Below, in pieces: positions 1 through 9,529 of a stretch of 64,000 nt of DNA. This stretch comes from Podospora bellae-mahoneyi (taxonomy: Eukaryota > Ascomycota > Sordariomycetes > Sordariales > Podosporaceae). Location of the stretch: positions 1,116,001-1,180,000 of the forward strand of contig NC_085885.1 of assembly GCF_035222275.1 (NCBI RefSeq), written 5' to 3'. A program made the position numbers and the translations under genes. Numbering within the stretch: the stretch's first letter is position 1; each line of letters opens with the position of its first letter. The notes under the pieces were generated by a model. It did not search any database, had not been told where the DNA came from, and saw only the letters and a program-made list of their open reading frames with translations.

Positions 1-246
1 ATCGTCGTCCGAAGTGAATAGCCCCGTTATCATTCTCCTGCTCCCTTTCCCACCCCCCGGCCAGTGAGACTCAAGGATTGCGGCTCTCCGTCCATTGCCC
101 CTTCCCCGCTTAACATCAGACGGCCAGCTTGGTCGCTCCAAAACAAAAAAAAGAAATCGATTCCAATCTTGAGTTATTGAGCAACTACGATCCACAAATC
201 CTACAGAACTGGTGGCGTAGGACCGGCGCAGGGAGTCCTTAAATAG

Positions 247-278
<32 letters not shown>

Positions 279-817
279 GTTCTCCTCCATTTCTTTTCTT
301 TCCCACAACACAATCACTTTGTGACGTTCGCTTCCTGCTGCCTTTGGCTTTCTGCTTTTGCGACCACAACCCAACAACCACAGACAACAACTGCTCTTTG
401 GGAAGAGAAGCATTGATTGCTTGCCTCGCTCAATACCACTCTCTCAGTAAGTTAGCTTCTTCCTTCGGAGTTTTGTTTTCTTCCGTCCCGGAACCGTGAT
501 TGCAGTCGCAATTGCCGGTCGGGCATCTTTGGTCGCCATTCATGGCACAAGTGTGCTTTATGTTGCGACTTTCTTTCGTCAGATTCACACCGACAATTGT
601 TTTCTTCCCCTTCCTCGCCTCGTCTGCCTATTCAACACATAGATCCCACCTCACCCTCGACACAAACACTCTATCAATCTCACATCACACCTCTCCAACC
701 GCCAAAATGGACTACCTAAAGACGGCCTTCAATTATACAAAACTAACTCCTCTCTCTTTCACAGACCACAAAAACAACCCCTTTTCATCTCAACAACTCA
801 CAAAAGCAACAAGGACA
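1..817. other. Upstream region without a recognised gene; (CT)n tract
   Basis: I see no convincing coding region here. A CT dinucleotide microsatellite lies at about 246-276. The region just before the next gene is CT/CA-rich (640-800), as is usual for fungal promoters and 5' leaders. An in-frame ATG at 707 could extend the next gene, but the encoded sequence is low-complexity and is treated as leader. Confidence 0.5.
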
Positions 818-1669
818 ATGGCCGAAGAGAAAGCCCCCCAGCCCACCTCAGCTGAGGCCTTCCTCTTCTATTCCATAGTGAAGAATCTGAGAACCCGGCC
901 AGATATCAACTGGGAGGGCGTCGCCCGCGACAACGGTTTCAAAAACGCCGAGACGGCCAAGGTGCGCTACGGACAGGTGAAGCGCAAGCTCAACATTGAG
1001 AACTGGTCGCCGCCCGTCAAGCCGCAGGGCGGCAGATCCAGCGGTTCGGGCGTGGGCAAGACGGAGATGGACCAGGGGACTAGTCTTGTGAGCAGCAAGC
1101 CCAAGGCTGGGACTGGAGCCGGGGTGGTGAAGAAGAGGACGAACAACAATGGGAAGGGTGGTGGGAAGAAGACTCCAGCCAAGGTTATGGATGAGGATGA
1201 TGATGATGATGATGATGAAGACGAGGAGGAGGAGGAGGAGAAGTCGAAGGCGAAGGGGATCGATGCTGCCTTGGCGAGACTCTCTCCCACGCCGACGGGA
1301 CGGGCTCAGCGGCAGGTTGACTTTGGCAGTGCGATTGCTGATGTGGATGAGTATATTTCTTCGCTGCAGAGTTGGACTCCCATCGTGGCTGCCAGGCAGG
1401 TCGGTTCTTACCCTCCTCGTGGGGTCAAGATTGCGGGGGAGGTTTATCTGAAGACTGCCATTCCGGTTAGGGGGTTGGGGGATGTGTGGACGGTCAAGCC
1501 GGTTAGTCCTGAGGGGCACGAGGCTTGGTTTCAGGGGTTGGGGTTGGAGGATCAGAACCGGTTTATGGAGGAGGCGGTGGAGTTTTTTGTGAAGAGTTCG
1601 GAGGAGGGGGTCGTGGGGGAGAATGCGTTGGTGGTGCATCAGGGTGGTGATGATACGGGGGTTCACTAA
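818..1669 (+). CDS. Myb/SANT-like, acidic, probably DNA-binding nuclear protein
   Basis: This is a single-exon gene of 283 aa. I chose the ATG at 818 because it begins a conserved-looking segment (residues 1-65) and has A at -3; the frame stays open upstream to 500, but that part is low-complexity. Residues about 10-60 contain the pattern FLFYSIVKNL...INWEGVARDNG...AKVRYGQVKRKL. This resembles the short Myb-like domain of many Sordariomycete nuclear proteins, in which a Trp precedes a helix ending in a basic stretch. A Lys/Gly-rich linker and an acidic run of Asp then Glu follow (about residues 125-145, encoded by a GAT/GAG microsatellite at 1195-1242). The C-terminal third is not recognised. 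A role in chromatin or transcription is inference from this architecture. The coding strand becomes very G-rich after about 1250. Confidence 0.7.
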   Translation: MAEEKAPQPTSAEAFLFYSIVKNLRTRPDINWEGVARDNGFKNAETAKVRYGQVKRKLNIENWSPPVKPQGGRSSGSGVGKTEMDQGTSLVSSKPKAGTGAGVVKKRTNNNGKGGGKKTPAKVMDEDDDDDDDEDEEEEEEKSKAKGIDAALARLSPTPTGRAQRQVDFGSAIADVDEYISSLQSWTPIVAARQVGSYPPRGVKIAGEVYLKTAIPVRGLGDVWTVKPVSPEGHEAWFQGLGLEDQNRFMEEAVEFFVKSSEEGVVGENALVVHQGGDDTGVH

Positions 1670-3430
1670 GTTTTTTCTTTCACGACACGACGTCACTACT
1701 GGGGATGTGGGGATGGAGTCTGGGTTTTTTTTTCTTTTCTTTTTTTTTTTGATAGGTGAGCAAGGGTCAAGTGACTCGTTGCATGATTCGCTTTTTTTTT
1801 TATTTCCGGTCACGGGAATTTTGAGTCTTTTGCTCCTCCCAAGTGGGATGTGAGCTGGTGGGATGTTGGTTTATGTACGATTGGTACGGTTGATACCCCC
1901 TTCTCTTTTATATAAGATACCTACTCTCGGGATGGGTTCAGGAGATGGGGAAGTAGGGAAACGGGACAGGAATACGGGGCCATGTTTATGGCGATACCTA
2001 CTCGCTGCTCGGTTTCCATAGGGAAGTTTACAGGGCAGACAAAGACAATAAATTGCGTCGAGGTTTTATTTTTGGTGTGCTGTGATGTGTGATGTGCTGA
2101 TGGAGGTGTTGTGGGCGCTGCAAGGAAGACAGGAGGTGTGATGATTACCTACCTGGGCTTTTTTTTGGAGAGGGGATAGATGTGAAGAGGTGGGTGGTTG
2201 GTTTTGAGAGATGGTTGATAGGCCTATGAAGGTGGCTAGTAGGTCTGTTGACTTTCCTTTGAGGCATGGGGTTGAGGATATGATATGATGTGCGTCGTTT
2301 GTCTTGAGGGGGTTGTTTTTATGTTCAGTTTATCAGTGGATAAAAGTCTCGGTTTTGGAAAAGGTGTAACCGAGGATGTTTACAGTCTGTCAAAGTCTCT
2401 GTGGCTCGTTGTTTGGGCATCAATTGGTCCTGTCGTGACAGTTTGTGATTGCTCGGGCCTGGGATCGAAATCTTTTGGTGCCGTCGGTAAAGCTTTTCTC
2501 CCTATAGCATCAGGTCTCGTCGGTTCGTGCGGCTGATATTGTGATGATGGTTGTAGGCGCTCGAAGGCTTTGTGTTTGTGGTGTTTTGATGTTGCTGTTC
2601 TAGGGGACAGACGAAAAGACTGTTTCGATGACAAGAAAGCGAGGACACCGAGGTTGTCCCCATTGAACTACGGCTCTGGAACGGAGGATGATGGATCGAT
2701 CCCGGTGGGAGTCTGCAGATAGGGGTATCTTCAGAGAGGAAGACTTCAAATACTGTCTTTGAAGAAGACAATCGAGTAGGTCAGCTGTAACACAACACCA
2801 AAGAGATGAAGAACCGGACCAAATTGGCCACCTAATTGTTTTGGCAGCATGAAAGATGGCCCTTTGTTAAAGTAGGTTGTTTTGTGTGGTGTTCTGCTTG
2901 TCAAGGGGGAACGATTTGCAAAGATGGGCTTTGTCGACTGTGAGAGAAGAGGGATTCCTGTCAAGCAACCACTCTGTGTTAGGTAGGTAGATATTGGAGA
3001 CGGACCCGGGGCGGCTAACAATACGAAAGGTCATCACCCAGTCACTTCGGGAGGCGTCAGGGCCAGAAAGACTTCTTCCTCTGGGGCAGGTGATCTTAAG
3101 CGGCGAGCAGAGAATCAACAACCCGGATGAACTAGATGAAAGCATCAGAATCAAAAGGTATTGGTCCCAAAAGTCTAGGAATACCCAGGCACATCGATCT
3201 CTTCCGGCAGGTCGGGGCACCTCCTCACGGTGGCGGTGGGTTGGACTACCTTGGATGATTGTTGCTTGGTTTTTGGGTTACCGAGCGTACATCTCGCAGC
3301 GTATTACCCCAGAACCCCAAGAATACTATTACCACAAACACACCATAAAACAGAGACAACTCTACTATTCGAATTTCATCAACCTTAATTGAACCCTCCA
3401 TCTTACAACTCCACTGATATTCACCCCCCT
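1670..3430. other. Intergenic, 1.76 kb, no supported gene
   Basis: T-runs (1727-1750, 1791-1802) and a TATA-like TTTATATAAG (about 1907-1916) lie beyond the upstream stop codon. The short open frames here overlap one another, have no conserved-looking protein sequence and no convincing splice structure. I see no RNA gene. Confidence 0.45.
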
Positions 3431-4177
3431 TTACGCCTCCGGTAAAGGCGGAAAATCCTCATCCAACACCTTCCCCAACCCACCCCCATCCTCCCCAACC
3501 CCATCTCCCAAAACTCTCCCCCTCTCCCAAGGCTTAACAGGCACCCTCCTCCCCCCAACAGGCACAACCCCCTCCCCCCTCACAACCCGCTCCTCAATCT
3601 CCCTAATCCCCTCAATCGTCTTCCCCGTCGTCACCGCTTCGATAATCGCCTGAAACTTATTAGGATATTCCCCTTTCCTATCCTCGCCTTCCCCTTCCCC
3701 TTCCCCATCCTCCGCCTTTTTCGATAAATCAACCTTCACCCCCCCACTCCTCTGCCACTCCGGCACTTCCTCCTCCTTTGGTCCCTCTGCTGGTGGGATA
3801 GGGGTATTGTTGTTTATCTTCTTTTGGATATTCACATACAGCCAAGAGGCCTTTTTGAGGATTTCCTCGTCTGGGGTTGGGAGTGTGGTGGCGGAGGAAG
3901 GGGAGGGGGAGATGGGGACGTTGAATTTGGCGGTATAATATTTTGCGCGGAGGGTCTGGATGGAGGTGAGGACTTGGGGCTTGGTGAAGGGGGAGGAGAG
4001 GGATTGGGGGGATAGGAGGGGGCCGAGGGTTGTGATGAGGGATTGCTGCGGGGGAGTTGTTAGTGAGTGGTGGGATGAGGAGGGGGAGGGAGGAGGTACC
4101 ATGAATTCTCGGTCTGAGGCCCAGGGGTAGGTGTTGAATGCTTGGAGGGTTTGGGGTGGGGTTTGTTGGGTGGCCAT
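3431..4177 (-). CDS. PEX39: KPWE-domain peroxisomal protein, Pex39-like
   Basis: Two exons, 4177-4100 and 4045-3431, give 230 aa. The intron (4099-4046, 54 nt) has donor GTACCT, a CACTAAC branch sequence and a CGCAG acceptor. It is a multiple of three, so reading through it would only insert 18 residues. The C-terminal region carries GKTIEGIREIEERV (167-180) and, 16 residues later, VPVKPWERGR with KPWE at 197-200. The pair of motifs, GI.EI followed by KPWE, is the signature of the KPWE domain family shared by fungal Yjr012c/Pex39, human C6orf226 and, in part, Pex13. Pex39 is described as a cytosolic co-factor for PTS2 (Pex7) peroxisomal import; that role is family knowledge recalled, not shown here. 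The N-terminal helix (residues 46-70) and an acidic GE-repeat (138-150) are also visible. The symbol is an inference from the motifs. Confidence 0.72.
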   Translation of the reverse strand: MATQQTPPQTLQAFNTYPWASDREFMVPPPSPSSSHHSLTTPPQQSLITTLGPLLSPQSLSSPFTKPQVLTSIQTLRAKYYTAKFNVPISPSPSSATTLPTPDEEILKKASWLYVNIQKKINNNTPIPPAEGPKEEEVPEWQRSGGVKVDLSKKAEDGEGEGEGEDRKGEYPNKFQAIIEAVTTGKTIEGIREIEERVVRGEGVVPVGGRRVPVKPWERGRVLGDGVGEDGGGLGKVLDEDFPPLPEA

Positions 4178-4600
4178 ATTGAGGTTTTGAACGTGAAATA
4201 GTGAATAGGAATATGAGGGGTTACTGTTTGAGAGATCGGAATTGATGAGTGAAGTCGCCAAGCTGGTTAGGACGGGGGTGGTTTTCCGTCGAGAGCCGAG
4301 GATGTGGTGAGGTGGTGAGGTGGTGAGGTGGTGGGGGTGGCTGGGAGAGCGGTTGATGTCTCTGAGTGAATTTGTGATATGAAAGTCAAAGAGGTCAGAT
4401 TTCAACTTGAGACTTCCGGAATGATATGAAACACTCAACGTTGACAGTATCATGAATGACTGTGGTTGGAGTCGCATGTGAAAGCTAGGGAATCCCCACC
4501 ATCATAGAGACAGTGTGAAGGACAGTGCTAAAGACGGTAGAGACTGTGCCAAGATATCAAAGCTCCTTCTCGCAACAAAAAGAATATATACTAGCTGGCA
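4178..4600. promoter_or_regulatory. Upstream region of the Pex39-like gene
   Basis: The minus-strand frame remains open upstream to 4477, but the encoded sequence is low-complexity and no conserved start is visible. A GAGGTGGT direct repeat (GGTGAGGTGGTGAGGTGG, about 4308-4330) is the only local structure. The AT-rich repeat island begins just beyond. Confidence 0.35.
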
Positions 4601-5052
4601 TGTGTGTGGAAGAGACTATTTGGTCATATATTGATGCCTTTACCCACTAATGCTTTATAATATCCTCTATTGTGCATTCTAAATACTACGTTAGTCTCTA
4701 TTTACTACGTCGCAGTTTTCCAGCTACTACTAATTTTTTAATATATTTCTACTTTAAAAGATTTTAACGTAATATTATAATACTCTAGAAAAACTTTATA
4801 AATATAGTTTTATCCTTGTTTTTAATTTTATTAAATAATTAAATAGTTAATAATACCCTAAAAAAGTACCGAAAATTAAATTTATTCTTTTAAGTTTAAT
4901 GTTTTTAAACGAACTATTGAAATGGTGAGAAAACACACAAAACAACCACAACACCACAAATATACCCTCAACAGGGCTCTGAATGAACACAGCCGCGTGA
5001 CAGTGGCTCGCTCGAAGGCCGCAATTCATGTAGGACAAACAAAAGACTTTGT

Positions 5053-5557
5053 GGGCTCGCAGGCCACACAGTAAGCACCGGATTGGCCTGATCAGAGGGC
5101 CAGAACTGCCTGCACGCATGCAAAGCGCAAAAATACGAAGAAATAGAAGTCGATGATCTGTCTAAAATAGAATGTCCGAAGCAGACCGCTTATATACATA
5201 ACCCCTAAACCTCCGAATCCTCAGAGAGCCCCACTTCCTTACTCATACTTTCAGGCCTGTAGCCGCACCCCAAACCACTATATTTTCAAATAAACTAAGC
5301 TTCTATTATATGATCCGTTTTAATATGATATAATGGTTTGCGGTGTAGCGATAGGCCTGAAAGTATGAGTGGGGAAGTAAAGCTCTCGAAAAACTCGGGG
5401 ATTCAAACGTTATATATATAAGCGGTCTGCTTCTGACATTCTATTTTAGCCAGATCATCGACTTTAATTTTCTTTGTATTTTGTGCCTTGCATGCGTGCA
5501 GGCAATTCTGGCCTTCTGATCAGGCCAATCCGATGCTTATTGTGTGGCCTGGGAGCC
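5053..5557. repeat. Large inverted repeat, arms about 233 nt, spacer about 40 nt
   Basis: The left arm (about 5053-5285) is the reverse complement of the right arm (about 5325-5557). Matching landmarks include GGCCACACA / TGTGTGGCC, GGCCTGATCAG / CTGATCAGGCC, TGCACGCATGCAA / TTGCATGCGTGCA, AAGCGGTCTGCTTC, CATTCTATTTTAG, and CTCATACTTTCAGGCCT / AGGCCTGAAAGTATGAG. Each arm holds a TATA-like word (TTATATA) just inside AAGCGGTCTGC and an open frame pointing outward that begins with MRAG.SG.LIRPIRCLLCGL. The arms are diverged but clearly homologous, so these are two copies of one repeat facing away from each other. Confidence 0.8.
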
Positions 5558-5960
5558 TGTCACGGTTTTGGGAGACAGTGGGGCACACTGGACCAATCAG
5601 GGCTGGACCGAGCGATCGAGCGGGGCTCACGGTCCAGTTGGACGGGATGGACCAATAAGATGGGGACCGGGGACCGTGGTGGGTCTCACTGTCCACGGTC
5701 CAGTATCAGCCAATCAGGAGGGGACCGAGGACCGTCTGTAAGTCAACAGTCCACGGTCCACTGGTCTATATATACGGAGGAACTGGCTGGTGAAGATAGA
5801 CAGTTCCGCAGTATGCAATTTATAAGTCACAATCGTTGGTATCTACTGTTATGATCGAGACAAGCCATTGTTGTACACTGTTTAGCTGTACCGAACCAGG
5901 ATTGTTCAGAAGTGCCTTCAACCAGTATCCCTTTCAGAGGTTCTGGATAGGGGTTCGTCA
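5558..5960 (+). mobile_element. Candidate solo-LTR-like segment
   Basis: The segment starts TGTCACGG directly at the outer edge of the right inverted-repeat arm and ends GTTCGTCA, so it has the TG...CA ends of long terminal repeats. Inside are three CCAAT-type words (near 5594, 5653 and 5711), repeated GGTCCA/GGACCG motifs, and a TATA-like CTATATATAC at about 5764. That is the layout of a pol II promoter in an LTR U3 region. No second LTR, target-site duplication or primer-binding site could be confirmed by eye. Confidence 0.4.
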
Positions 5961-6116
5961 TAGTTCCACAGTATGCAATACAAGTCACATTTGTTGGTAT
6001 CTTGACTATTGAGACAAGCTATTTGTTATACACTACTTAGCTGTACCAAACTAGGATTGTTCAGAAGCGCCTTCGACTAGCATCTTTTTCAAAGGTTTTA
6101 GATAGGAGTTTGTTAT
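5802..6116 (+). repeat. Diverged tandem duplication of about 155 nt
   Basis: Copy 1 (about 5802-5960) and copy 2 (about 5962-6116) share the order CAGTATGCAAT, AAGTCACA, GTTGGTATCT, GAGACAAGC, TTAGCTGTACC, AGGATTGTTCAGAAG, GATAGG. Copy 2 reads AAACTAGG where copy 1 has GAACCAGG, and AAGGTTTTAGATAGGAGTTTGTTATA where copy 1 has the G/C-richer version. Most differences are transitions toward A/T. Confidence 0.75.
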
Positions 6117-6420
6117 ATTACAGCAGTAACTCAGTGCAAAATAGGTCTCACGAAAATAAATTTTACTATATACTACTAACGATTAATTATAATAGTAAAC
6201 GTAAAAGATAATTCAATAAATAATCAGTTATGTCATTGATTATTTAACTATTTCAAGATATTTAAAGGTATATATTAATAAAAAGGTAACGAAAAAAATT
6301 ACAAGTAATTACGAATAATTATAAGTAATAATTATTCAATTAGGTTGATTAAATTTAACAATAAGCTTTAAATTTATCATCTTACGGCTTTTCATAATAT
6401 TATTAGAAATTTGAGTGGCG

Positions 6421-6922
6421 CTAGATATACTAGCAAGGTTGGATTTCGGTGATGTAACTAGAAAAGTAAATCTAGTAGGTGGGGGACTAACGTGATGTTT
6501 AGTATGCACAGCAAGACACACATGACAGTTGACGTCTCTGTGCTTCCAACTACGTTTGTCCTTCAGGACGCACGGACCACTAGGATCAAGCTGTGGAAGC
6601 TTTGGTGAAGACAGTGAGACAGCTCCTGCTTTCCATCCCAAGTGACACGAAAGGACCAAAGAGTATTTGAGAAAGGGCATTGTTGTTTTGTTTCTTCTTC
6701 ATCAAAACATTCGCTGTTGTTGACTGCCAACGGTTGTGTCTCACCTGCCACCACCACGAAGGCCACCACCGGCCCCAATTCGTGCATCTGCACCGCTCCC
6801 GCATCACTGACCCTGACAGACCGACCATATCTCTCTCCCCCAATCTTCCGGCTTGAACCCCAAACCTCCCTCCCATCCGATACTTAACCAGCGGTACGGC
6901 ATCACCCCCGGCGACCGCAAAA
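6421..6922. promoter_or_regulatory. Upstream region of the PP2C gene
   Basis: Composition returns to normal after about 6420. There is no supported gene; the short open frames at 6563-6957 are low-complexity or overlap the downstream gene. The last 200 nt are C-rich, as in the leaders of neighbouring genes. Confidence 0.4.
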
Positions 6923-8859
6923 ATGCGCCGCGCTGCCGTACAAGCCTTTCGGACCACGTTTCAATATACTGCCCGGGGCCTTGGCCGACGCCCCTTCACA
7001 ACCTCTCTCCCCACCACCGCCGCCCGCCGTTTCCTCTCCTCAACCTCCACCACCGCCGCCCGTCGCACCCTCAAGAATCACAGCAATGCCACCGGTATCC
7101 CCCCTCCCCTCCTAGAGAACATCAACAACAACAACAACAGTCTCCCCCTCCCACCACCCCTCCAATCCTCAATGTACTACCGCCGCGCCTCGGTCGTCCT
7201 CGCGTCGGCACTCGTGGGCTACGGAGCCTGGTACTCGTACAACGGCACCGACGTCAACAACGTCCCCGTCAAGCGCGGCTACTCCACCACCGCCATCACC
7301 GACACCTCCACTGCAGACACCTCCCTCCCGACACGCAACGTCTTGGTCATCAGCGCTGACCAGCTCCACACCGGAACGATAGTAGGCGACGGACCCATCA
7401 GCAAGACCACCTCGGAAGACGGCACGAGAGTGATCGAGATGCTCAACCCGGAGCAGGCGACAGAAAAGTTGAGGAAGCTGGAGGAGTCATATCTTGTCAA
7501 CCGAGGCCAAGGCGTGGTGAGATACGACCTGGTGCAATTACCAAGCAACGACCCAATCGAGGACGACCACACGGAGAAGATCATTGAGATGCAGCCCGCG
7601 ACGAGTGAAAAGGGGGGGAATGATTGGATGTTTTGGGGGGTGTTTGATGGACATAGGTTTGTCTCATTCCCCAGTTGTTTAATCAAGCAAAAATCAAAAC
7701 AGCTAACAAAAACAGCGGCTGGACAACCTCTGCCAAACTCCGCCAGACTCTCGTCTCTTTTGTCGCCCGCGAGCTGAACCAGACGTATCAAGAATCAAAC
7801 AATGACCTCTCGGGTCCCGGCGTGGAGGCGGCTATTAGAAAGGGGTTTTTAAAGCTCGATGATGAAATAGTCAACCAGAGCGTGCAAAAAGTCATGAGAG
7901 CCAACAACAAGACCATGGCCGCAGAACTTTTGGCACCTGCCCTGTCCGGATCATGCGCCTTATTGTCCTTTTACGACTCCCGCTCTAAGCTCCTCCGCGT
8001 AGCTTGCACGGGAGACTCGCGCGCCGTTTTGGGCAGGAGAACAGAATCGGGGAAATGGACGGCGACGCCGCTGTCGGTTGATCAGACCGGCTCCAATGTG
8101 GACGAGGCGAGTAGACTGAGGAGGGAGCACCCCAACGAGCCCTATGTTGTTCGGAACGGGAGGGTGCTGGGGGGGTTGGAGCCGTCGAGGGCGTTTGGGG
8201 ATGCGAGTTACAAGTGGACGAGGGAGATTTCGGAGAGGTTGAGGAAGCACTTTTTTGCGAGGTCGGTCTCGCCGGCGTTGAAGACGCCGCCTTATGTGAC
8301 GGCTGAGCCAGTGATCACTACCACGAGGATTGAGCCGGAGAGGGGGGATTTTGTGGTGATGGCTACGGATGGGTTGTGGGAGATGTTGACTAATGAGGAG
8401 GTGATTGGGTTGGTGGGGAAGTGGATTGATGCTCAGCAGCAAAAGGGGGGGAAACAGTCGGGGTTGTTTGATTCGGTTTGGTCGAGGACTTTTGGCGGTG
8501 GAGGGTCGAGTAAGGATGGGCCCGGGGGGTTGCCGGTGGAGGTGTCCAAGGTGGAGGAGGTGGAAGGTCAAAAGACGCCGTTTAGGGGGGTGAGGCAATG
8601 GGGGGGGAATGATGGGTTTGTGGTGGAGGATGCGAATGTGGCGACGCACCTGGTGAGGAATGCGTTGGGGGGAAAGAACAGGGAGCAGGTTAGCGCGTTG
8701 CTGACGCTGCCGGCGCCGTTTTCGAGGAGGTATAGGGATGATTTGACCGTGCAGGTTATCTTCTTTGGGGAGGGGGAGGGTGAGGGGAGGGGGGAGGTGG
8801 TGGTGAATCGGGAGGCGAGCAAGGGGGTGAAGGGGGAGGGGGCGAGGGCCAAGTTGTAG
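6923..8859 (+). CDS. PTC5: Mitochondrial PP2C-type phosphatase (pyruvate dehydrogenase phosphatase, Ptc5-like)
   Basis: Exons 6923-7656 and 7716-8859 give 625 aa. The 59-nt intron has donor AG|GTTTGT, branch GCTAAC and acceptor ACAG; splicing restores the PP2C motif DGHSGW at residues 242-247, which read-through destroys. The first 50 residues are rich in Arg, Ser, Thr and Ala without acidic residues, as in a mitochondrial presequence, and a hydrophobic segment follows at about 90-105. Further PP2C signatures are CTGDSRAV, GGLEPSRAFGD, MATDGLWE and RYRDDLTV, which include metal-binding Asp residues. The family removes phosphate from pyruvate dehydrogenase E1-alpha in mitochondria; which Ptc paralogue this is remains inference from the presequence plus membrane segment. 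The C-terminal half is strongly G-rich and Gly/Glu-biased. Confidence 0.88.
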
Positions 8860-9529
8860 GGAACTTGGTCTGTTCAACCCGGAGAGGTTTCAAGATGGGT
8901 ATTGATGCGTTTTCTTTGCTACATGGCGGTTGGTTTCCTGCGGACTGGCTGGCGGCGCACCTGGGAATATATTTCGGTGGGCAGCGGGTGATGGCTTTTT
9001 TTTTTTTGTTGTTGTTGTTGCTGTCTACCTGCTTAGTACATTACGGCGCGTGTAGCATATGGCGGACGGGGTGTTTTCAGCAATGGAGTTTAGGTGTGGT
9101 TAGGAAAGACCGGTGATTACTTGTATCAATCAGTATCTTGGGGAAAGTACCGACGATGGGTAAAGCAAGCAAACTTTAAAAAGACTCGACCGTTGTGCTC
9201 AGCTTGATCCTCCGTCCATTCTCCTGGGAGAAAACTCAAAGCTTGCCAGAAAGAATCACATCATTCAACCTCCTCTATACACATATCACACAGTTGGTAG
9301 GGCTCTGGAAAACATCCCATCCCCAAGAACTGGCCGGACAGAGCAGCCGGGATGCGTGCCCCTGCCTGGCTGCCGGAAAACAACAACTGCAAAGAGGGAA
9401 CATCCCTCCTTGGAGCCATCATATTCCAGCGGCAAGCAGAGCACCTCTGCCCAGGCCAGTTCCTCGGGATGCTCCAACCCAACCCCTCTTGGTATATCTC
9501 CCTCGATCCCCCCCCCCCTCCCCTTTACC
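8860..9529. other. Intergenic between convergent PP2C and lactate dehydrogenase genes
   Basis: This stretch holds the 3' flanks of two convergent genes. A T-run followed by TTG repeats (8997-9022) is the only notable structure. I see no supported gene. Confidence 0.45.

Larger units (their letters stand above)
4600..6420. mobile_element. AT-rich decayed repeat island, probably RIP-mutated retroelement remnant
   Basis: Base composition changes abruptly from the GC-rich surroundings to very AT/TA-rich DNA at about 4620-4960 and 6120-6420, with long stretches of TAATAT and TTTAA words. Between these blocks are a large inverted repeat, an LTR-like segment and a tandem duplication (listed separately). 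No intact gag, pol or transposase frame remains. The tandem copies differ mostly by C-to-T and G-to-A changes, as expected from repeat-induced point mutation. I read this as a degenerate transposon graveyard; the element family cannot be named from sequence alone. Confidence 0.65.

Noticed and set aside
848-1813. 321-aa minus-strand open frame opposite the Myb-like gene
   Set aside because: It is Arg/Pro/Leu-rich, contains Ile runs from the opposite-strand GAT repeat and has no family resemblance; it is a shadow of the plus-strand gene.
7960-8877. 305-aa minus-strand open frame opposite PP2C
   Set aside because: Pro/Arg/His-rich shadow produced by G-rich coding sequence on the other strand.
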